Counted from the first letter of the stretch, positions 1 to 9,202 are shown. The stretch: DNA of 47,078 nucleotides from an uncultured Clostridium sp. (GCA_900547035.1 URFM01000024.1:1-47078); one strand, 5' to 3'. Translations and numbers: made by a program. The notes: a model not told the origin generated them from the sequence alone.

Positions 1-49
1 AAATATGGAGCTTTGGTAAAAAGCTTTACATTTTACCTGACTTTTCATT

Positions 50-83
50 TCACATCTAATGTTAAGCTTAACATTAGATGTGA
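50..83. repeat. 34-bp perfect palindrome at the broken end of istA
   Basis: Each 17-base arm (tcacatctaatgttaag, read from base 50) is the exact reverse complement of the other, with no unpaired centre. The stop codon of the truncated transposase (bases 74-76) lies inside it, and the last plausible transposase codons run directly into it. It could be a cruciform-forming rearrangement junction, a site acted on by another element, or an assembly fold-back artefact. The sequence alone does not decide between these. Confidence 0.8.
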
Positions 84-1123
84 TAATCAAGAAGAACTGT
101 CTGATCCGACCAGAGAGACGGTTCATAGGGATTGGCAGGGAGCGGCTGCATGAAATTTTTCTCCTCATGGATATAAGCATCGCGGCGGTTCCCTTCCCGT
201 TTTTTAAAGGCATAACCATTAAGTTCTTCCAGCTTTTCGGCAACAGCCTCTTTGGCATCCGCCAGAGAGAAGAAGGTTTCGTTCCTCAATGCTGCCAGGA
301 TCCATGTAGAGGCATAGGAGACACTGCCTTCAGCATGGCTCTTGTCCTGCGGACGGCGAACACGAGCAGGGACGATTGCGGTGCCATAGTGGTCTGCGAG
401 TTCTGAATAGCTGCGGTTAAGAACCGTTTCCATACGGGTGTTTTTCAACACGCCGGTGCGGAGATTGTCCGGGATCGTCATCCTGGGGACGCCGCCGAAA
501 TACTCATAGGCATGTACATGGCAGAGCAGCCAGTTTTCAGACTTCATGTCCTTGCAGAGTTCCGCATAAACATAGCAGCTGCAGGGAAGTACCCCTACAA
601 ACAGGTACGCGGGAATTGTTTCACCAGTAACAGGATCTTGGATCGGCAGTGTCCCGCCGGCCCAGTCCACTTCCATGGCCTCTCCGGGTTTATGATGGAT
701 CCTCATAGTGGCTTTGGATTTTCTGGCCCATGCCCGGTAAATGTCACAAAACTGTGTATACTGGTATGGGACGCGCCCTGCATTGGAACAATTGACCTGA
801 TATTCTTTCCAAAGCAGTGTCAGGTTCACTCCTTTTTTCGCCAGCTCACGGTGGATCCAGGCACAGTCCGGTTCCAGATAAACTTTTGCTTTTTCCTGCC
901 GTTCCGGATAAAGCAGGATATAAAGCTGTAGATTGGTCACCTCCTCTCCAAGCGGCCACCGGATCCCTTTCTCATCCGCAAGGCGTTCTACTTCTCTTAC
1001 GGTGTTGCGGGAGCTGTGCAGCGATCCGGCGATCTGTGTGATGTTGTGCCCAAGGCTCTGGAGCCTCAGGATTTCGCGATAATCTACCATGATCATCGTC
1101 CTCCTTAAATGATAGTCACACAA
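74..1123 (-). pseudogene. istA: IS21-family transposase IstA, C-terminally truncated
   Basis: IstA is the DDE transposase that moves IS21 elements together with the ATPase IstB. The 349-residue product has an N-terminal helix-turn-helix (about residues 15-45, with SLGHNITQIAGSLHSSRNTV) and a catalytic core with the first Asp in EVDWAGG (about 150), the second in MTIPDNL (about 217) and the acidic RPQDKSHAEG segment (about 257-266). Family members are usually well over 400 residues; this one stops soon after the NPYEPSLWS segment, at a 34-bp palindrome, so the C-terminal domain is missing. No istB is visible, although it would lie to the left of the window start. The ATG at 1090 behind AGGAGGACGATG is the likelier start. 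The element is probably not autonomous. Confidence 0.85.
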
Positions 1124-1196
1124 ATGTGTGCCATTATCATTATAAGAATGACTTTGATCACCGACTATACCTCTCCGAGATCAGTGATCTGAATCT

Positions 1197-1240
1197 CCGT
1201 GAAAGGTGATCAGATTGACCGTGAAGGATGGTCAGTTTAT
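1197..1240. repeat. Tandem 22-bp end repeats of the IS21 element
   Basis: Two adjacent 22-base units, 1197-1218 and 1219-1240, both begin CCGTGAA and share GGTCAG/GATCAG cores (16 of 22 positions identical). Multiple short repeats of this kind, read on the minus strand as CTGACCA..CTTTCACGG, are typical of IS21-family ends, where the transposase binds. The element boundary is therefore probably close to 1240. No intact opposite end is visible in the window. Confidence 0.65.
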
Positions 1241-1531
1241 CTGAAATATACAAGGACAGAACAACGGTTTGAAAATCTGAAATTTGGTATTGTAGATGCG
1301 GATGATACGGTATTGGAAGATATAGATTTCAAAGAAGATGATGAAAATGTGGCGTCGTTCTGGGTTGGGTATACAGATACAACCGAGTTCTATATGAAAA
1401 TTAAGACATCGGAGAGTTTTGTTGAAACGACTTTTGATATAAAAGAAAAAGATCAGGTAGATAATCCGCAGTTGTTTTCTCTGATTGTAGTTGAAGATAA
1501 GGGACAATTAAAAATAGAGGAATCTCTGTAA
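1199..1531 (+). CDS. Small acidic hypothetical protein, probably a 5'-truncated remnant
   Basis: The 110-residue ORF is acidic and beta-rich, and I do not recognise a family. Its first 14 codons or so overlap the IS21 end repeats, so the apparent N-terminus is probably contributed by the insertion sequence. The native part would begin around KYTRTEQRFENLKF. There is no convincing ribosome binding site before 1199. Base composition is more AT-rich than the V-ATPase genes downstream. The reading frame ends inside a strong intrinsic terminator, which suggests it is the 3' end of a once longer gene. Expression is doubtful. Confidence 0.45.
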   Translation: MKGDQIDREGWSVYLKYTRTEQRFENLKFGIVDADDTVLEDIDFKEDDENVASFWVGYTDTTEFYMKIKTSESFVETTFDIKEKDQVDNPQLFSLIVVEDKGQLKIEESL

Positions 1532-1550
1532 GAGGGATTCTTCTATTTTT
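1513..1550 (+). terminator. Intrinsic terminator after the small hypothetical ORF
   Basis: A 12-bp stem (1513-1524 with 1536-1547, one G-U pair) and an 11-base loop are followed by a T-tract to 1550. It overlaps the stop codon of the upstream ORF and isolates the V-ATPase promoter from upstream transcription. The A-rich left flank makes it plausible in both directions. Confidence 0.75.
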
Positions 1551-1855
1551 ATTGATAATTTTTCATTGACCGGTGAAAAATAAGAACTAGGCTGAAAAAA
1601 TTTCGCGGACATGGAAACCATATTGAAGTTTTTTACGCCAATCCGGCTGAATTTTTTGAAAATTCTTGTTGCCAAGATTTCGTAAAAGAAGTATAATGGA
1701 GCTGTGTTGTACAAAGTATACAAAAAAAGAAGAGATGTGTATAGACAATTACTATAAATTGTCTATCTCGTCTGTCCGGAGCCGACAAAACTCCGGGATA
1801 TCCAAAACCCTGCTTTCAAAACAACAGGGGATGGATGGGAAAGGAGATGACGTAA
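1532..1855 (+). promoter_or_regulatory. Intergenic leader region of the V-ATPase operon
   Basis: No gene is seen in these 324 bases. They hold the operon promoter (1669-1697) and then a leader of about 150 bases with three simple hairpins: 1741-1749 with 1758-1766 (perfect 9 bp), 1776-1781 with 1791-1796 (6 bp), and 1808-1812 with 1825-1829 (5 bp). None is followed by a clear T-run, so no attenuator is claimed. The ribosome binding site AAAGGAGATG lies just before the ntpE ATG. Confidence 0.5.
1669..1697 (+). promoter_or_regulatory. Sigma-A promoter of the V-ATPase operon
   Basis: TTGCCA at 1669-1674 and a perfect TATAAT at 1692-1697 are separated by 17 bases. It lies about 160 bases upstream of ntpE, on the correct strand and after the upstream terminator. 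Confidence 0.75.
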
Positions 1856-2470
1856 ATGGAAATCCAACTGCAGGAACTCATTGATCAGATTAAAACTGAT
1901 GGCGTAAAGGCCGCTGAAGCAGAAGCTGCTTCCATATTAGAATCAGCAAAAGCGGAGGCTGAAAAAATCATTTCCGACGCGAAGGCGGAAGCTGAGAAGA
2001 CGATGCAGGAAGCCAAAGCGCAGAATGAGCGGTTTGTACGCGCAGGTGAAGATTCCCTCCGCCAGGCCGGAAGAAACCTTTTGATTTCGTTCCGGGAAAG
2101 TGTTGCGAAGGAGCTTAACGCCATTGTAGGGGACAACGTGAAAGAAGCGTTATCTTCCGATTCTCTTTCGCAGCTGATTCTCACGGCGGTGGAAAACTGG
2201 ACAAAGGATACGGAAGCGGAGGACATTTCCGTCTTAATCGGAAGCAAAGAGCTGGCTTCCATTGAGGCGGGGATGCTTGCTGGACTGAAAGAACGGATGT
2301 GTACGGGGGTCACCTTGAAAGCAAGTGATAAGTTTGAAGGAGGGTTCCGGATTTCGGTCCAGGATGGACAGGCATATTATGACTATTCGGCAGAAGCGGT
2401 TACCGAGCTGTTGAGCGCGTATCTGACTCCCAAACTGATATCATTGATGAAAGAGGCTGAGAATGTATGA
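1856..2470 (+). CDS. ntpE: V-type ATP synthase subunit E
   Basis: Subunit E forms part of the peripheral stalk that holds the A/B catalytic head stationary relative to the membrane sector. The 204-residue protein has the expected design: a long Ala/Glu/Lys-rich coiled coil (about residues 10-75, with repeated AEAEK-type heptads) followed by a compact C-terminal domain. It starts at ATG 1856 behind AAAGGAGATG and is the first gene of the operon. Its stop overlaps the next start as ATGA, suggesting translational coupling. Identity rests on the coiled coil, the length and above all the position before DUF2764 and subunit A. Confidence 0.9.
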   Translation: MEIQLQELIDQIKTDGVKAAEAEAASILESAKAEAEKIISDAKAEAEKTMQEAKAQNERFVRAGEDSLRQAGRNLLISFRESVAKELNAIVGDNVKEALSSDSLSQLILTAVENWTKDTEAEDISVLIGSKELASIEAGMLAGLKERMCTGVTLKASDKFEGGFRISVQDGQAYYDYSAEAVTELLSAYLTPKLISLMKEAENV

Positions 2471-3024
2471 ATCAATACTATCTGATTGCACAACTGCCCT
2501 CTTTGGAGATTGCCAGTGAAACAACAGCGCTGCCCATTACGGAAGAACGATTTTATGAACTCTGCAAAACCAATTTGGGGAAAAAGGCATGGAACGCCTT
2601 AAACGGGCTGACCCTTGTTCCCAAAAGACAGAATCAAAAAACGGGATATTCCTTTATTGACAAGTGGTACCAGTGGGAAAGAAATTTTCGTCTGGCACTT
2701 GCAGGCGCCCGGGCGGAGAAGATGAAAAAGCCATTTGAAGGTAAAACAGGAGAGTTTCCCGAGGAACTGCTTCGGACGGTACGTCAGGCGGTGGAAATGG
2801 GGGATCCTCTGGAGGCAGAGCGGTATTTAACCCGCGTCCGCCTGGATTTTTTGGAAACGCTGCGCCCTGCGGATCCTTTTAGCGAAACGATGTTGTTTTA
2901 TTATGCGCTGAAGCTGAAGCTCATTTTAAGGATCCAGCAATTTGATAAAAGTAAGGGGCAAAACGCATATCGAAAAATTTACGGCTCAATTATGTATGGG
3001 GGCGATCAGGAGGTTAAAGAATGA
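2467..3024 (+). CDS. DUF2764-family V-ATPase operon protein
   Basis: The 185-residue product opens with MNQYYLIAQLPSLE, the kind of N-terminus I associate with DUF2764, a family encoded between subunits E and A in V-ATPase operons of spirochaetes, chlamydiae and Bacteroidetes. No enzyme motif or membrane segment is visible; it is helical and rich in Leu, Arg and Glu. It overlaps ntpE (ATGA at 2467) and ntpA (ATGA at 3021), so all three are probably co-translated. Since no subunit C gene is present, I infer it may act as a C/d-like connector between the central shaft and the membrane ring. It is shorter than the roughly 260 residues I recall for chlamydial members. Confidence 0.75.
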   Translation: MNQYYLIAQLPSLEIASETTALPITEERFYELCKTNLGKKAWNALNGLTLVPKRQNQKTGYSFIDKWYQWERNFRLALAGARAEKMKKPFEGKTGEFPEELLRTVRQAVEMGDPLEAERYLTRVRLDFLETLRPADPFSETMLFYYALKLKLILRIQQFDKSKGQNAYRKIYGSIMYGGDQEVKE

Positions 3025-4799
3025 CCGGAAACAATCAAAACACAGGGCGAGTGGTAGGTGTGAACGGAAATATGGTATCCGTCCAGTTTGAAGGCAACGT
3101 CTCGATGAATGAGATTTGCTATGTAAAAGTTGGGAACACCTCTCTCAAAAGCGAAGTTATCCGTATCCGGGGGACGATTGCCCAGATACAGGTTTACGAG
3201 ATGACAAACGGCATTCAGTGCGGTGATGAAGTGACGTTCACCGGGGACATGCTGACGGCGGAGCTGGGACCGGGCCTTTTGGGCCAGATTTACGATGGAC
3301 TGCAAAATCCCTTGCCGCTTTTGGCCAAGCAGGCGGGATGGTTCCTGGAACGGGGAATTTATACAAACGCGCTGGATGACCAAAAGAAATGGGAATTTAC
3401 CCCGACTGCGAAACCGGGCGACGTTGTGAAAGCAGGAGAATATGTAGGGACAGTGCCGGAGGGTTCCTTTATTCACAAAATCCTTGTTCCATTTTACCTG
3501 CTGGGGAATTACACGGTAAAATCCGTGGCGCAAAAGGGAACATATACCATTAAAGAAACGATTGCGGTGATTGCGGATGACAGGGGCAATGAGATTCCGC
3601 TTACCATGTCTTTCAAATGGCCGGTGAAACGTGCTGTTACCTGTTACAGTGAACGTTTGGCACCTGCAGAAACAATGGAAACAAAGGTCCGCCTGATTGA
3701 TTCCTTTTTCCCTGTGGCAAAGGGAGGGACTTATTGTATTCCTGGACCTTTTGGCGCAGGCAAGACGGTATTGCAGCACACAACCTCAAAATACGCGGAC
3801 GTGGATATCGTTATCATCGCTGCCTGCGGAGAACGCGCCGGAGAAGTGGTGGAAACGCTGACGGAGTTCCCGGAACTGGTGGACCCCAAGACGGGCCGTT
3901 CCCTGATGGAGCGCACTATTATCATCTGCAATACGTCCTCCATGCCCGTTGCCAGCCGCGAGGCTTCTGTTTATACTTCTGTGACGTTGGCGGAATATTA
4001 CCGCCAGATGGGACTGCATGTACTGCTTCTGGCAGATTCTACTTCCCGCTGGGCCCAGGCTCTTCGGGAAATGTCGGGACGCCTGGAGGAGATTCCGGGA
4101 GAAGAGGCGTTCCCGGCCTATCTGGAATCCTATATTGCGGCATTTTATGAGAGAGCCGGCTATGTACGCCTTCCGGACGGCTCCAGAGGCTCCGTAACCA
4201 TCGGCGGTACGGTTTCTCCCGCCGGCGGCAATTTCGACGAGCCGGTGACCCAGGCGACATTGAAGGTAGTAGGTGCTTTCCACGGACTGTCCAGGGAACG
4301 TTCGGATGCCCGTAAGTACCCGGCTATTGACCCGCTGATTTCATGGTCCAAGTATCAGGGAGTGGTCGCGGCTGAGAAGATGGCGTTTTTGCGGAATATT
4401 CTGCTTCATGGAAACGACATTGGCTCCATGATGAAGGTAGTGGGAGAGGAAGGCACGAGCCTGGAAGATTTCATTGTTTACCTCAAAGAAGAAATGTTGG
4501 ATGCGGTTTATCTCCAGCAGAATTCCTTTGACTTGATTGAGGCAAACTGCGGGGCAGAGCGTCAGCGCTATGTAATCGATAAATTGATACGGGTTCTCGG
4601 ATCGGAATACGCGCTGAAGGATAAGGATGAGGCCCGCGGTTTCTTTAACCGTATGCGCCAGAAATTTATTGACTGGAATTATACGGAATTTATGAGCGAG
4701 GCTTTTAAGACTAGGGAATCGGAAATCGACCGGCAGTACGAAGAAGGCTGCGGAAGGTGCGGCTACGAAGCAGAAGCATTATGCAAAGGCGGTGAGTAA
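3021..4799 (+). CDS. ntpA: V-type ATP synthase subunit A (catalytic)
   Basis: This is the catalytic subunit that hydrolyses or makes ATP in the soluble V1 head, alternating with subunit B. The 592-residue length is normal. It has an N-terminal beta-barrel (about 1-75), the non-homologous insert that separates A from B subunits (about 110-200), and the Walker A motif GPFGAGKT at residues 242-249. [21 protein letters not shown] and the [17 protein letters not shown] segment follow, all typical of subunit A. The ATG at 3021 overlaps the previous stop. Sequence style resembles the spirochaete/chlamydia group more than the common clostridial NtpA, though this is an impression that needs a tree. 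Confidence 0.97.
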   Translation: MTGNNQNTGRVVGVNGNMVSVQFEGNVSMNEICYVKVGNTSLKSEVIRIRGTIAQIQVYEMTNGIQCGDEVTFTGDMLTAELGPGLLGQIYDGLQNPLPLLAKQAGWFLERGIYTNALDDQKKWEFTPTAKPGDVVKAGEYVGTVPEGSFIHKILVPFYLLGNYTVKSVAQKGTYTIKETIAVIADDRGNEIPLTMSFKWPVKRAVTCYSERLAPAETMETKVRLIDSFFPVAKGGTYCIPGPFGAGKTVLQHTTSKYADVDIVIIAACGERAGEVVETLTEFPELVDPKTGRSLMERTIIICNTSSMPVASREASVYTSVTLAEYYRQMGLHVLLLADSTSRWAQALREMSGRLEEIPGEEAFPAYLESYIAAFYERAGYVRLPDGSRGSVTIGGTVSPAGGNFDEPVTQATLKVVGAFHGLSRERSDARKYPAIDPLISWSKYQGVVAAEKMAFLRNILLHGNDIGSMMKVVGEEGTSLEDFIVYLKEEMLDAVYLQQNSFDLIEANCGAERQRYVIDKLIRVLGSEYALKDKDEARGFFNRMRQKFIDWNYTEFMSEAFKTRESEIDRQYEEGCGRCGYEAEALCKGGE

Positions 4800-4801
4800 G
4801 G

Positions 4802-6097
4802 ATGAATAAAGTATATAACCGGATCGAATCCATTACCGGAAACGTGATTACGGTCCGCGCCAAAGGAATCCGGAACAACGAGCTGGCCACGGTCAGCACA
4901 CGTTTTGGCAAATCCCTTGCGGAGGTAAATAAAATTGATGGGGACCTGGTTTCCCTGCAGGTATTTGCTGGCGGCAAGGGAGTGTCCACAGGGGATGAAG
5001 TGCGTTTCCTGGGGCATGAGATGCAGGTATCCTTCAGCGAGGATCTCTTTGGGCGGGTATTCAACGGCTCCGGCGAACCCATGGACAAGGGACCGGCCCT
5101 GACAGAAAATATGAAGCCCATTGGCGGCCCTTCCGTAAATCCTACGAAGCGTATTCTTGCCAACCGTATGATGCGTACCAACATTCCCATGATTGATATG
5201 TTTAACACCCTGGTTGTTTCCCAGAAGCTTCCGATTTTCTCCATTTCTGGAGAACCTTACAATGAACTGTTGGCCCGCATTGCCATGCAGGCGGAGGCGG
5301 ACGTCATCATTCTCGGCGGAATGGGATTAAAATATGACGACTATCTCTATTTCCGGGAAACCCTTTCCCAGGGCGGCGCTTTAAGCAGGACGGTCATGTT
5401 TATCCACACGGCTGCCGACCCTACCGTAGAATGCATGAAGATTCCGGATATGGCCCTGGCGGTTGCGGAGCAGTTCGCGCTGCAGGATAAGGATGTTCTG
5501 GTGCTTCTGACCGACATGACCAACTACGCCGATGCCATGAAGGAAATCGCTATTACGCAGGAACAGGTGCCCTCCAACCGAGGATATCCGGGAGATTTGT
5601 ATTCCCAGCTGGCAGCCCGTTATGAAAAGGCCGTTGACTTTGACAATTCCGGTTCTGTAACGATTCTGGCCGTGACTACCATGCCGGGCGACGATGTGAC
5701 CCACCCGGTTCCGGACAACACGGGCTACATTACGGAAGGCCAGTACTATTTAAAGGGCGGACGGATCGAACCCTTCGGCTCTCTGTCCCGTCTGAAACAG
5801 AATGTAAACGGCAAGACAAGAAAAGACCACCGCGCCCTGATGGACGCCATGATTCGCCTGTATTCTTCCTACAAAGATACGGTTGAGAAGAAGAACATGG
5901 GCTTTGTCATGAACCGTTGGGATGAAAAGCTTCTCAAATATGGAACATTGTTTGAGGAGAAGCTGATGAGCCTTTCCGTAAACCTTTCCCTGGAAGATGC
6001 GCTGGATTTGGGGTGGCAGATCCTTGCGGATTGTTTTGAGAAGGATGAAACGGGCATGAAATCAGAGCTGATTGAAGAATTCTGGCCTGAACGATAA
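4802..6097 (+). CDS. ntpB: V-type ATP synthase subunit B
   Basis: Subunit B is the nucleotide-binding but non-catalytic partner of subunit A in the V1 hexamer. The 431-residue protein has the N-terminal barrel and the family segments [15 protein letters not shown] (about 80-95) and INPTKR-like [15 protein letters not shown]. It has [19 protein letters not shown] in place of a canonical Walker A, and [15 protein letters not shown] plus [14 protein letters not shown], all as expected for B subunits. It starts two bases after ntpA ends, with AAGG just ahead. It is one of the strongest identifications in the window. Confidence 0.96.
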   Translation: MNKVYNRIESITGNVITVRAKGIRNNELATVSTRFGKSLAEVNKIDGDLVSLQVFAGGKGVSTGDEVRFLGHEMQVSFSEDLFGRVFNGSGEPMDKGPALTENMKPIGGPSVNPTKRILANRMMRTNIPMIDMFNTLVVSQKLPIFSISGEPYNELLARIAMQAEADVIILGGMGLKYDDYLYFRETLSQGGALSRTVMFIHTAADPTVECMKIPDMALAVAEQFALQDKDVLVLLTDMTNYADAMKEIAITQEQVPSNRGYPGDLYSQLAARYEKAVDFDNSGSVTILAVTTMPGDDVTHPVPDNTGYITEGQYYLKGGRIEPFGSLSRLKQNVNGKTRKDHRALMDAMIRLYSSYKDTVEKKNMGFVMNRWDEKLLKYGTLFEEKLMSLSVNLSLEDALDLGWQILADCFEKDETGMKSELIEEFWPER

Positions 6098-6112
6098 GGA
6101 GGGGCAGGAACC

Positions 6113-6745
6113 TTGGCAAAAATTAAATTGACTAAAAATGAATTAAAGGTACAGAAAGATGCGTTAAAAATGTACCAGCGATATTTGCCTACCCTGACCC
6201 TCAAGAAACAGCAGCTGCAGTCCGAAATCCGCGCCATTGAAGCAAACGCGAAAGCCGTAAGGCAGCAGAAAACAGAACTTGAAAAGGAATTTGAAGAGTG
6301 GATTGCTGTCTTCAGCGAAGAAGACGTGTTTCCGGAAGGAATCATTACCGTCTCGAATATCCGGAAAGGAACCGGGAATATTGCGGGCGTTACGATTCCG
6401 ACGTACGAAGGGGCGGATTTTTCCAGAGGGGATTACGATTTGTATGAAACGCCTCTGTGGGTCGATTTGGCGGCCAACCATATGGAAAAGGCCATGGAAC
6501 TCGACTTGGAAGCAGAAGTGCTGGAGGAACAGGTCCGGCTTTTGCAAAAAGAATTACTTACCACATCCCAGAGGGTCAACCTCTTTGAAAAGGTGAAGAT
6601 TCCGGAGACGAAGGAAAATATCAGAAAGATTTCAATTTATATGGCAGACCAGCAGGTCAGCGCAGTCGTCCGTTCTAAAATTTCTAAAAAGAAGATAGCG
6701 CAGGCGAATGAAGCTGCCGCCGGAAGGGAGGTTGCGGTCCCATGA
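6113..6745 (+). CDS. ntpD: V-type ATP synthase subunit D (central shaft)
   Basis: Subunit D is the rotating central shaft, the counterpart of gamma in F-ATPases. The 210-residue product is helical at both ends, with the family start MAKIKLTKNELKVQK and an amphipathic C-terminal helix rich in Lys and Val. Translation begins at an unusual TTG (6113) behind AAGGAGGGG; no in-frame ATG nearby would preserve the conserved N-terminus. The stop overlaps the ntpI start as ATGA. The usual partner subunit F is not encoded here, so shaft coupling must use another protein or a distant gene. Confidence 0.92.
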   Translation: MAKIKLTKNELKVQKDALKMYQRYLPTLTLKKQQLQSEIRAIEANAKAVRQQKTELEKEFEEWIAVFSEEDVFPEGIITVSNIRKGTGNIAGVTIPTYEGADFSRGDYDLYETPLWVDLAANHMEKAMELDLEAEVLEEQVRLLQKELLTTSQRVNLFEKVKIPETKENIRKISIYMADQQVSAVVRSKISKKKIAQANEAAAGREVAVP

Positions 6746-8664
6746 TTGTGCCGATGAAAAAAGTCTCTCTCATCGTACTTGACGGCGAGAGAAAAAATGC
6801 ATTGAAAAAACTTCGTAAGCTCGGGCTTTTGCACATTGAAATTAAAGAGGGAAAAGGGCCGCGCCTTTTGGAACTGAAGGAGCAGATCGCTTTTTTGGAA
6901 AAGGGACTGTTCGCGGTTGCGGATCAGGCGGTTAAGGGTATGGCTGCGAAAGAAGCGGACACGAAAGAGGCCCTTTCCATCGCCGGAAGAATTGATTCCC
7001 TCCAGGAAGAGCAAAAGAAATGCTATGAGGATATTTCCGTCTACGGGACTGAGATGGAGCGGATCAAAGCCTGGGGAGAGATCGACCCTGGGGAGATTGC
7101 GGTTTTGGCCGAAAAGGGAATTGCCCTTTCTCTCCATGAAATGAGTCCTTCCGCATATGACAAACTGGGGGATACGGTCCGAAGGATTGTGCTGGAGCGC
7201 ACAAAGAATGTGGTGCGTTTTCTTCTTCTTTCGGATGCAACCATCAATGAGGAAGATCGGGCCGCTCTGGAGGGCAGCCGGTTTAAGCTTCCCAGCGTAT
7301 CAACAGGAGAAATCCGAAAGAAATTGGAAGATGCTGAAAAACGGCTGAAAAGCATAAAGGAAGAGCTGGCTTCTCTGGCGGCTTATGGGGCCAGCCTGGA
7401 ACGGGCCATCGAGGCGTTAAAAAAGGAATTCCAGTTTGAAACCTATGCCAGCGGAATGGGAGAAGAAGATCTCTCGGAAGACGCTTCCGGAAGGGTTACG
7501 GTGGCTTATCTCGTCGGTTTCCTTCCGGCGGAGGATTTAGGCAAGCTTCAGGCCATGGCCAGGGAAAATGCATGGGGGCTTTTGGCGGAAGACCCGACGG
7601 AAGAAGACGATGCGCCCACTAAGCTGCAGAATAATAAGTTTGTCAGCCTTGTATATCCTGTGACGGATTTCCTTGGAAGTATGCCGGGGTATTTTGAGCC
7701 GGATATTTCCGGATGGTTCCTGGTCTTTATCACAATATTTGTTGGGATCATTTTTGGAGACGGCGGGTACGGCCTGCTGATCTGCGGCATATCGGCTGCT
7801 ATGATGCTTAAGAGCCGTAAAGAGAAAAAGGCGATCGCCCCCATCGCGTGGCTGCTCCTTCTGTTTGGCGCAATGACCGTTGTTTGGGGAACCATTACCT
7901 GCTCCTGGTTCGGCCTGGCGCCGGAGGCGCTGCCGGGGTGGCTTAAGAGCATGTCCGTGCCGGTGATTTCCAATGTATATTCGGATAAGGTCTGGTATCC
8001 GTTCTGGACAGGCGGGCAGGCAGGCCTTACCACAAGCCAGAATGTACAGATCCTGATGTTTGTGATCGCGCTGGTGCAGCTGCTGATCGCGCATGCAAGC
8101 GGGGCAAAAGCAAACCTTGGCTCCTTAAAAATGCTTGGAGATATTGGTTCCATCCTGGAGCTGCTGGGAATGTTTTATGTGGTTCTTTCGCTGGTGGTGA
8201 ACAGCGCGGTATTTGGCCTGGACCTTGTGGTGTCGGGGATTCCGGTGGGTACGATAGCGGTTGCTTTTGTCATCATCGGGTTCGCGGTGAATTTTATTTT
8301 CGGGAACTATGAGACAAGCATTTTGCAGTCCGTCCTGGACAGCGTAAAGGATATTGTTTCCATGCTGTTAGGCGTTGTCAATGTATTTTCCGACATCGTT
8401 TCTTATATCCGCCTTTGGGCGGTGGGACTGGCCGGAGCGGCAATCTCCGCGACGATCAACGATATGGTCAGCCCGCTGCTGGGACATTTTGTCTTTATTA
8501 TATTTGCCGTGGTCGTGCTGGTATTCGGCCATGGGCTGAATATGATTTTGAACGTATTGTCTGTCATCGTTCACGGCATCCGGCTGAATACCCTGGAGTT
8601 TTCCAACCATATCGGCCTGTCGTGGAGCGGCCATAAATATGAACCATTTGAAGAGAAAAATTAA
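6742..8664 (+). CDS. ntpI: V-type ATP synthase subunit I
   Basis: Subunit I (the a-subunit counterpart) forms the half-channels through which ions reach the K ring and anchors the peripheral stalk. The 640-residue protein has a soluble N-terminal half with coiled coils (about 1-310) and a C-terminal half of about seven membrane segments beginning at SGWFLVFITIFVGIIFGDGG. The conserved YIRLWAVGLAGAAIS segment carries the Arg (R557) that faces the ion-binding Glu of subunit K. The start at 6742 overlaps the ntpD stop. Length and topology are normal for bacterial V-ATPases. Confidence 0.95.
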   Translation: MIVPMKKVSLIVLDGERKNALKKLRKLGLLHIEIKEGKGPRLLELKEQIAFLEKGLFAVADQAVKGMAAKEADTKEALSIAGRIDSLQEEQKKCYEDISVYGTEMERIKAWGEIDPGEIAVLAEKGIALSLHEMSPSAYDKLGDTVRRIVLERTKNVVRFLLLSDATINEEDRAALEGSRFKLPSVSTGEIRKKLEDAEKRLKSIKEELASLAAYGASLERAIEALKKEFQFETYASGMGEEDLSEDASGRVTVAYLVGFLPAEDLGKLQAMARENAWGLLAEDPTEEDDAPTKLQNNKFVSLVYPVTDFLGSMPGYFEPDISGWFLVFITIFVGIIFGDGGYGLLICGISAAMMLKSRKEKKAIAPIAWLLLLFGAMTVVWGTITCSWFGLAPEALPGWLKSMSVPVISNVYSDKVWYPFWTGGQAGLTTSQNVQILMFVIALVQLLIAHASGAKANLGSLKMLGDIGSILELLGMFYVVLSLVVNSAVFGLDLVVSGIPVGTIAVAFVIIGFAVNFIFGNYETSILQSVLDSVKDIVSMLLGVVNVFSDIVSYIRLWAVGLAGAAISATINDMVSPLLGHFVFIIFAVVVLVFGHGLNMILNVLSVIVHGIRLNTLEFSNHIGLSWSGHKYEPFEEKN

Positions 8665-8684
8665 AAATCAAAGGAGATTTTGCT

Positions 8685-9110
8685 ATGGATATCGGATTAA
8701 TTGGAACTGGATTGTGTATGAGTATTGCGGCCATCGGTTCTTGTATTGGCGTCGTAATCGCGGGAACCACCTGTATCGGCGCATGGAAGAAGTGTTATAT
8801 GAGCAACAAGGCAGCTCCCTTCATTCTCACTTCCTTTGCGGGCGCGCCTCTGACACAGACAATTTATGGCTTCCTTCTGATGCAGACCATGCAGGGCTCA
8901 GCTGCGGACCCGACGCTGAAGCTTTTCCTGGGGCTTGGCGCCGGCTTGGCAATCGCTTGCTCAGCGGTGATTCAGGGAAAAGCCGGAGCGGCAGGCGCGG
9001 ATGCCATGGCTGAAACAGGAAAGGGCTTTGCTCAGTACATTACCGTTGTGGGTCTTTGCGAAACCATCGCTCTGTTCGTGCTGGTGTTCAGCATGGTTGC
9101 TCTTGGGTAG
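8685..9110 (+). CDS. ntpK: V-type ATP synthase subunit K (ion-translocating ring)
   Basis: The 141-residue proteolipid has four membrane segments in two hairpins and forms the rotor ring that carries the coupling ion. The ion-binding Glu is E126 in GLCETIALF; the first hairpin has Gln instead of Glu (PLTQTIYGF). T57, Q58, Y61, Q97 (AVIQGKAGAAG) and E126 line up with the residues I recall as the Na+ ligands of Enterococcus hirae NtpK (Thr64, Gln65, Tyr68, Gln110, Glu139). I therefore infer Na+ rather than H+ coupling. It starts at ATG 8685 behind AAAGGAG and is the last gene of the operon, with a terminator at 9164-9202. Confidence 0.95.
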   Translation: MDIGLIGTGLCMSIAAIGSCIGVVIAGTTCIGAWKKCYMSNKAAPFILTSFAGAPLTQTIYGFLLMQTMQGSAADPTLKLFLGLGAGLAIACSAVIQGKAGAAGADAMAETGKGFAQYITVVGLCETIALFVLVFSMVALG

Positions 9111-9163
9111 CAGCCGCTTAACTTGGCCGGAGGGCGTGTAAAACAGGAGATTTGAGGAACAGG

Positions 9164-9202
9164 AAGGGCTGTGCCGGGATGGATTCGGCAGCAGCCCTTT
9201 TG
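9164..9202 (+). terminator. Terminator of the V-ATPase operon
   Basis: The left arm AAGGGCTGTGCCG pairs with CGGCAGCAGCCCTT (one bulged base), giving a long GC-rich stem with a T-run at 9198-9201. It lies about 55 bases after the ntpK stop. Confidence 0.75.
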
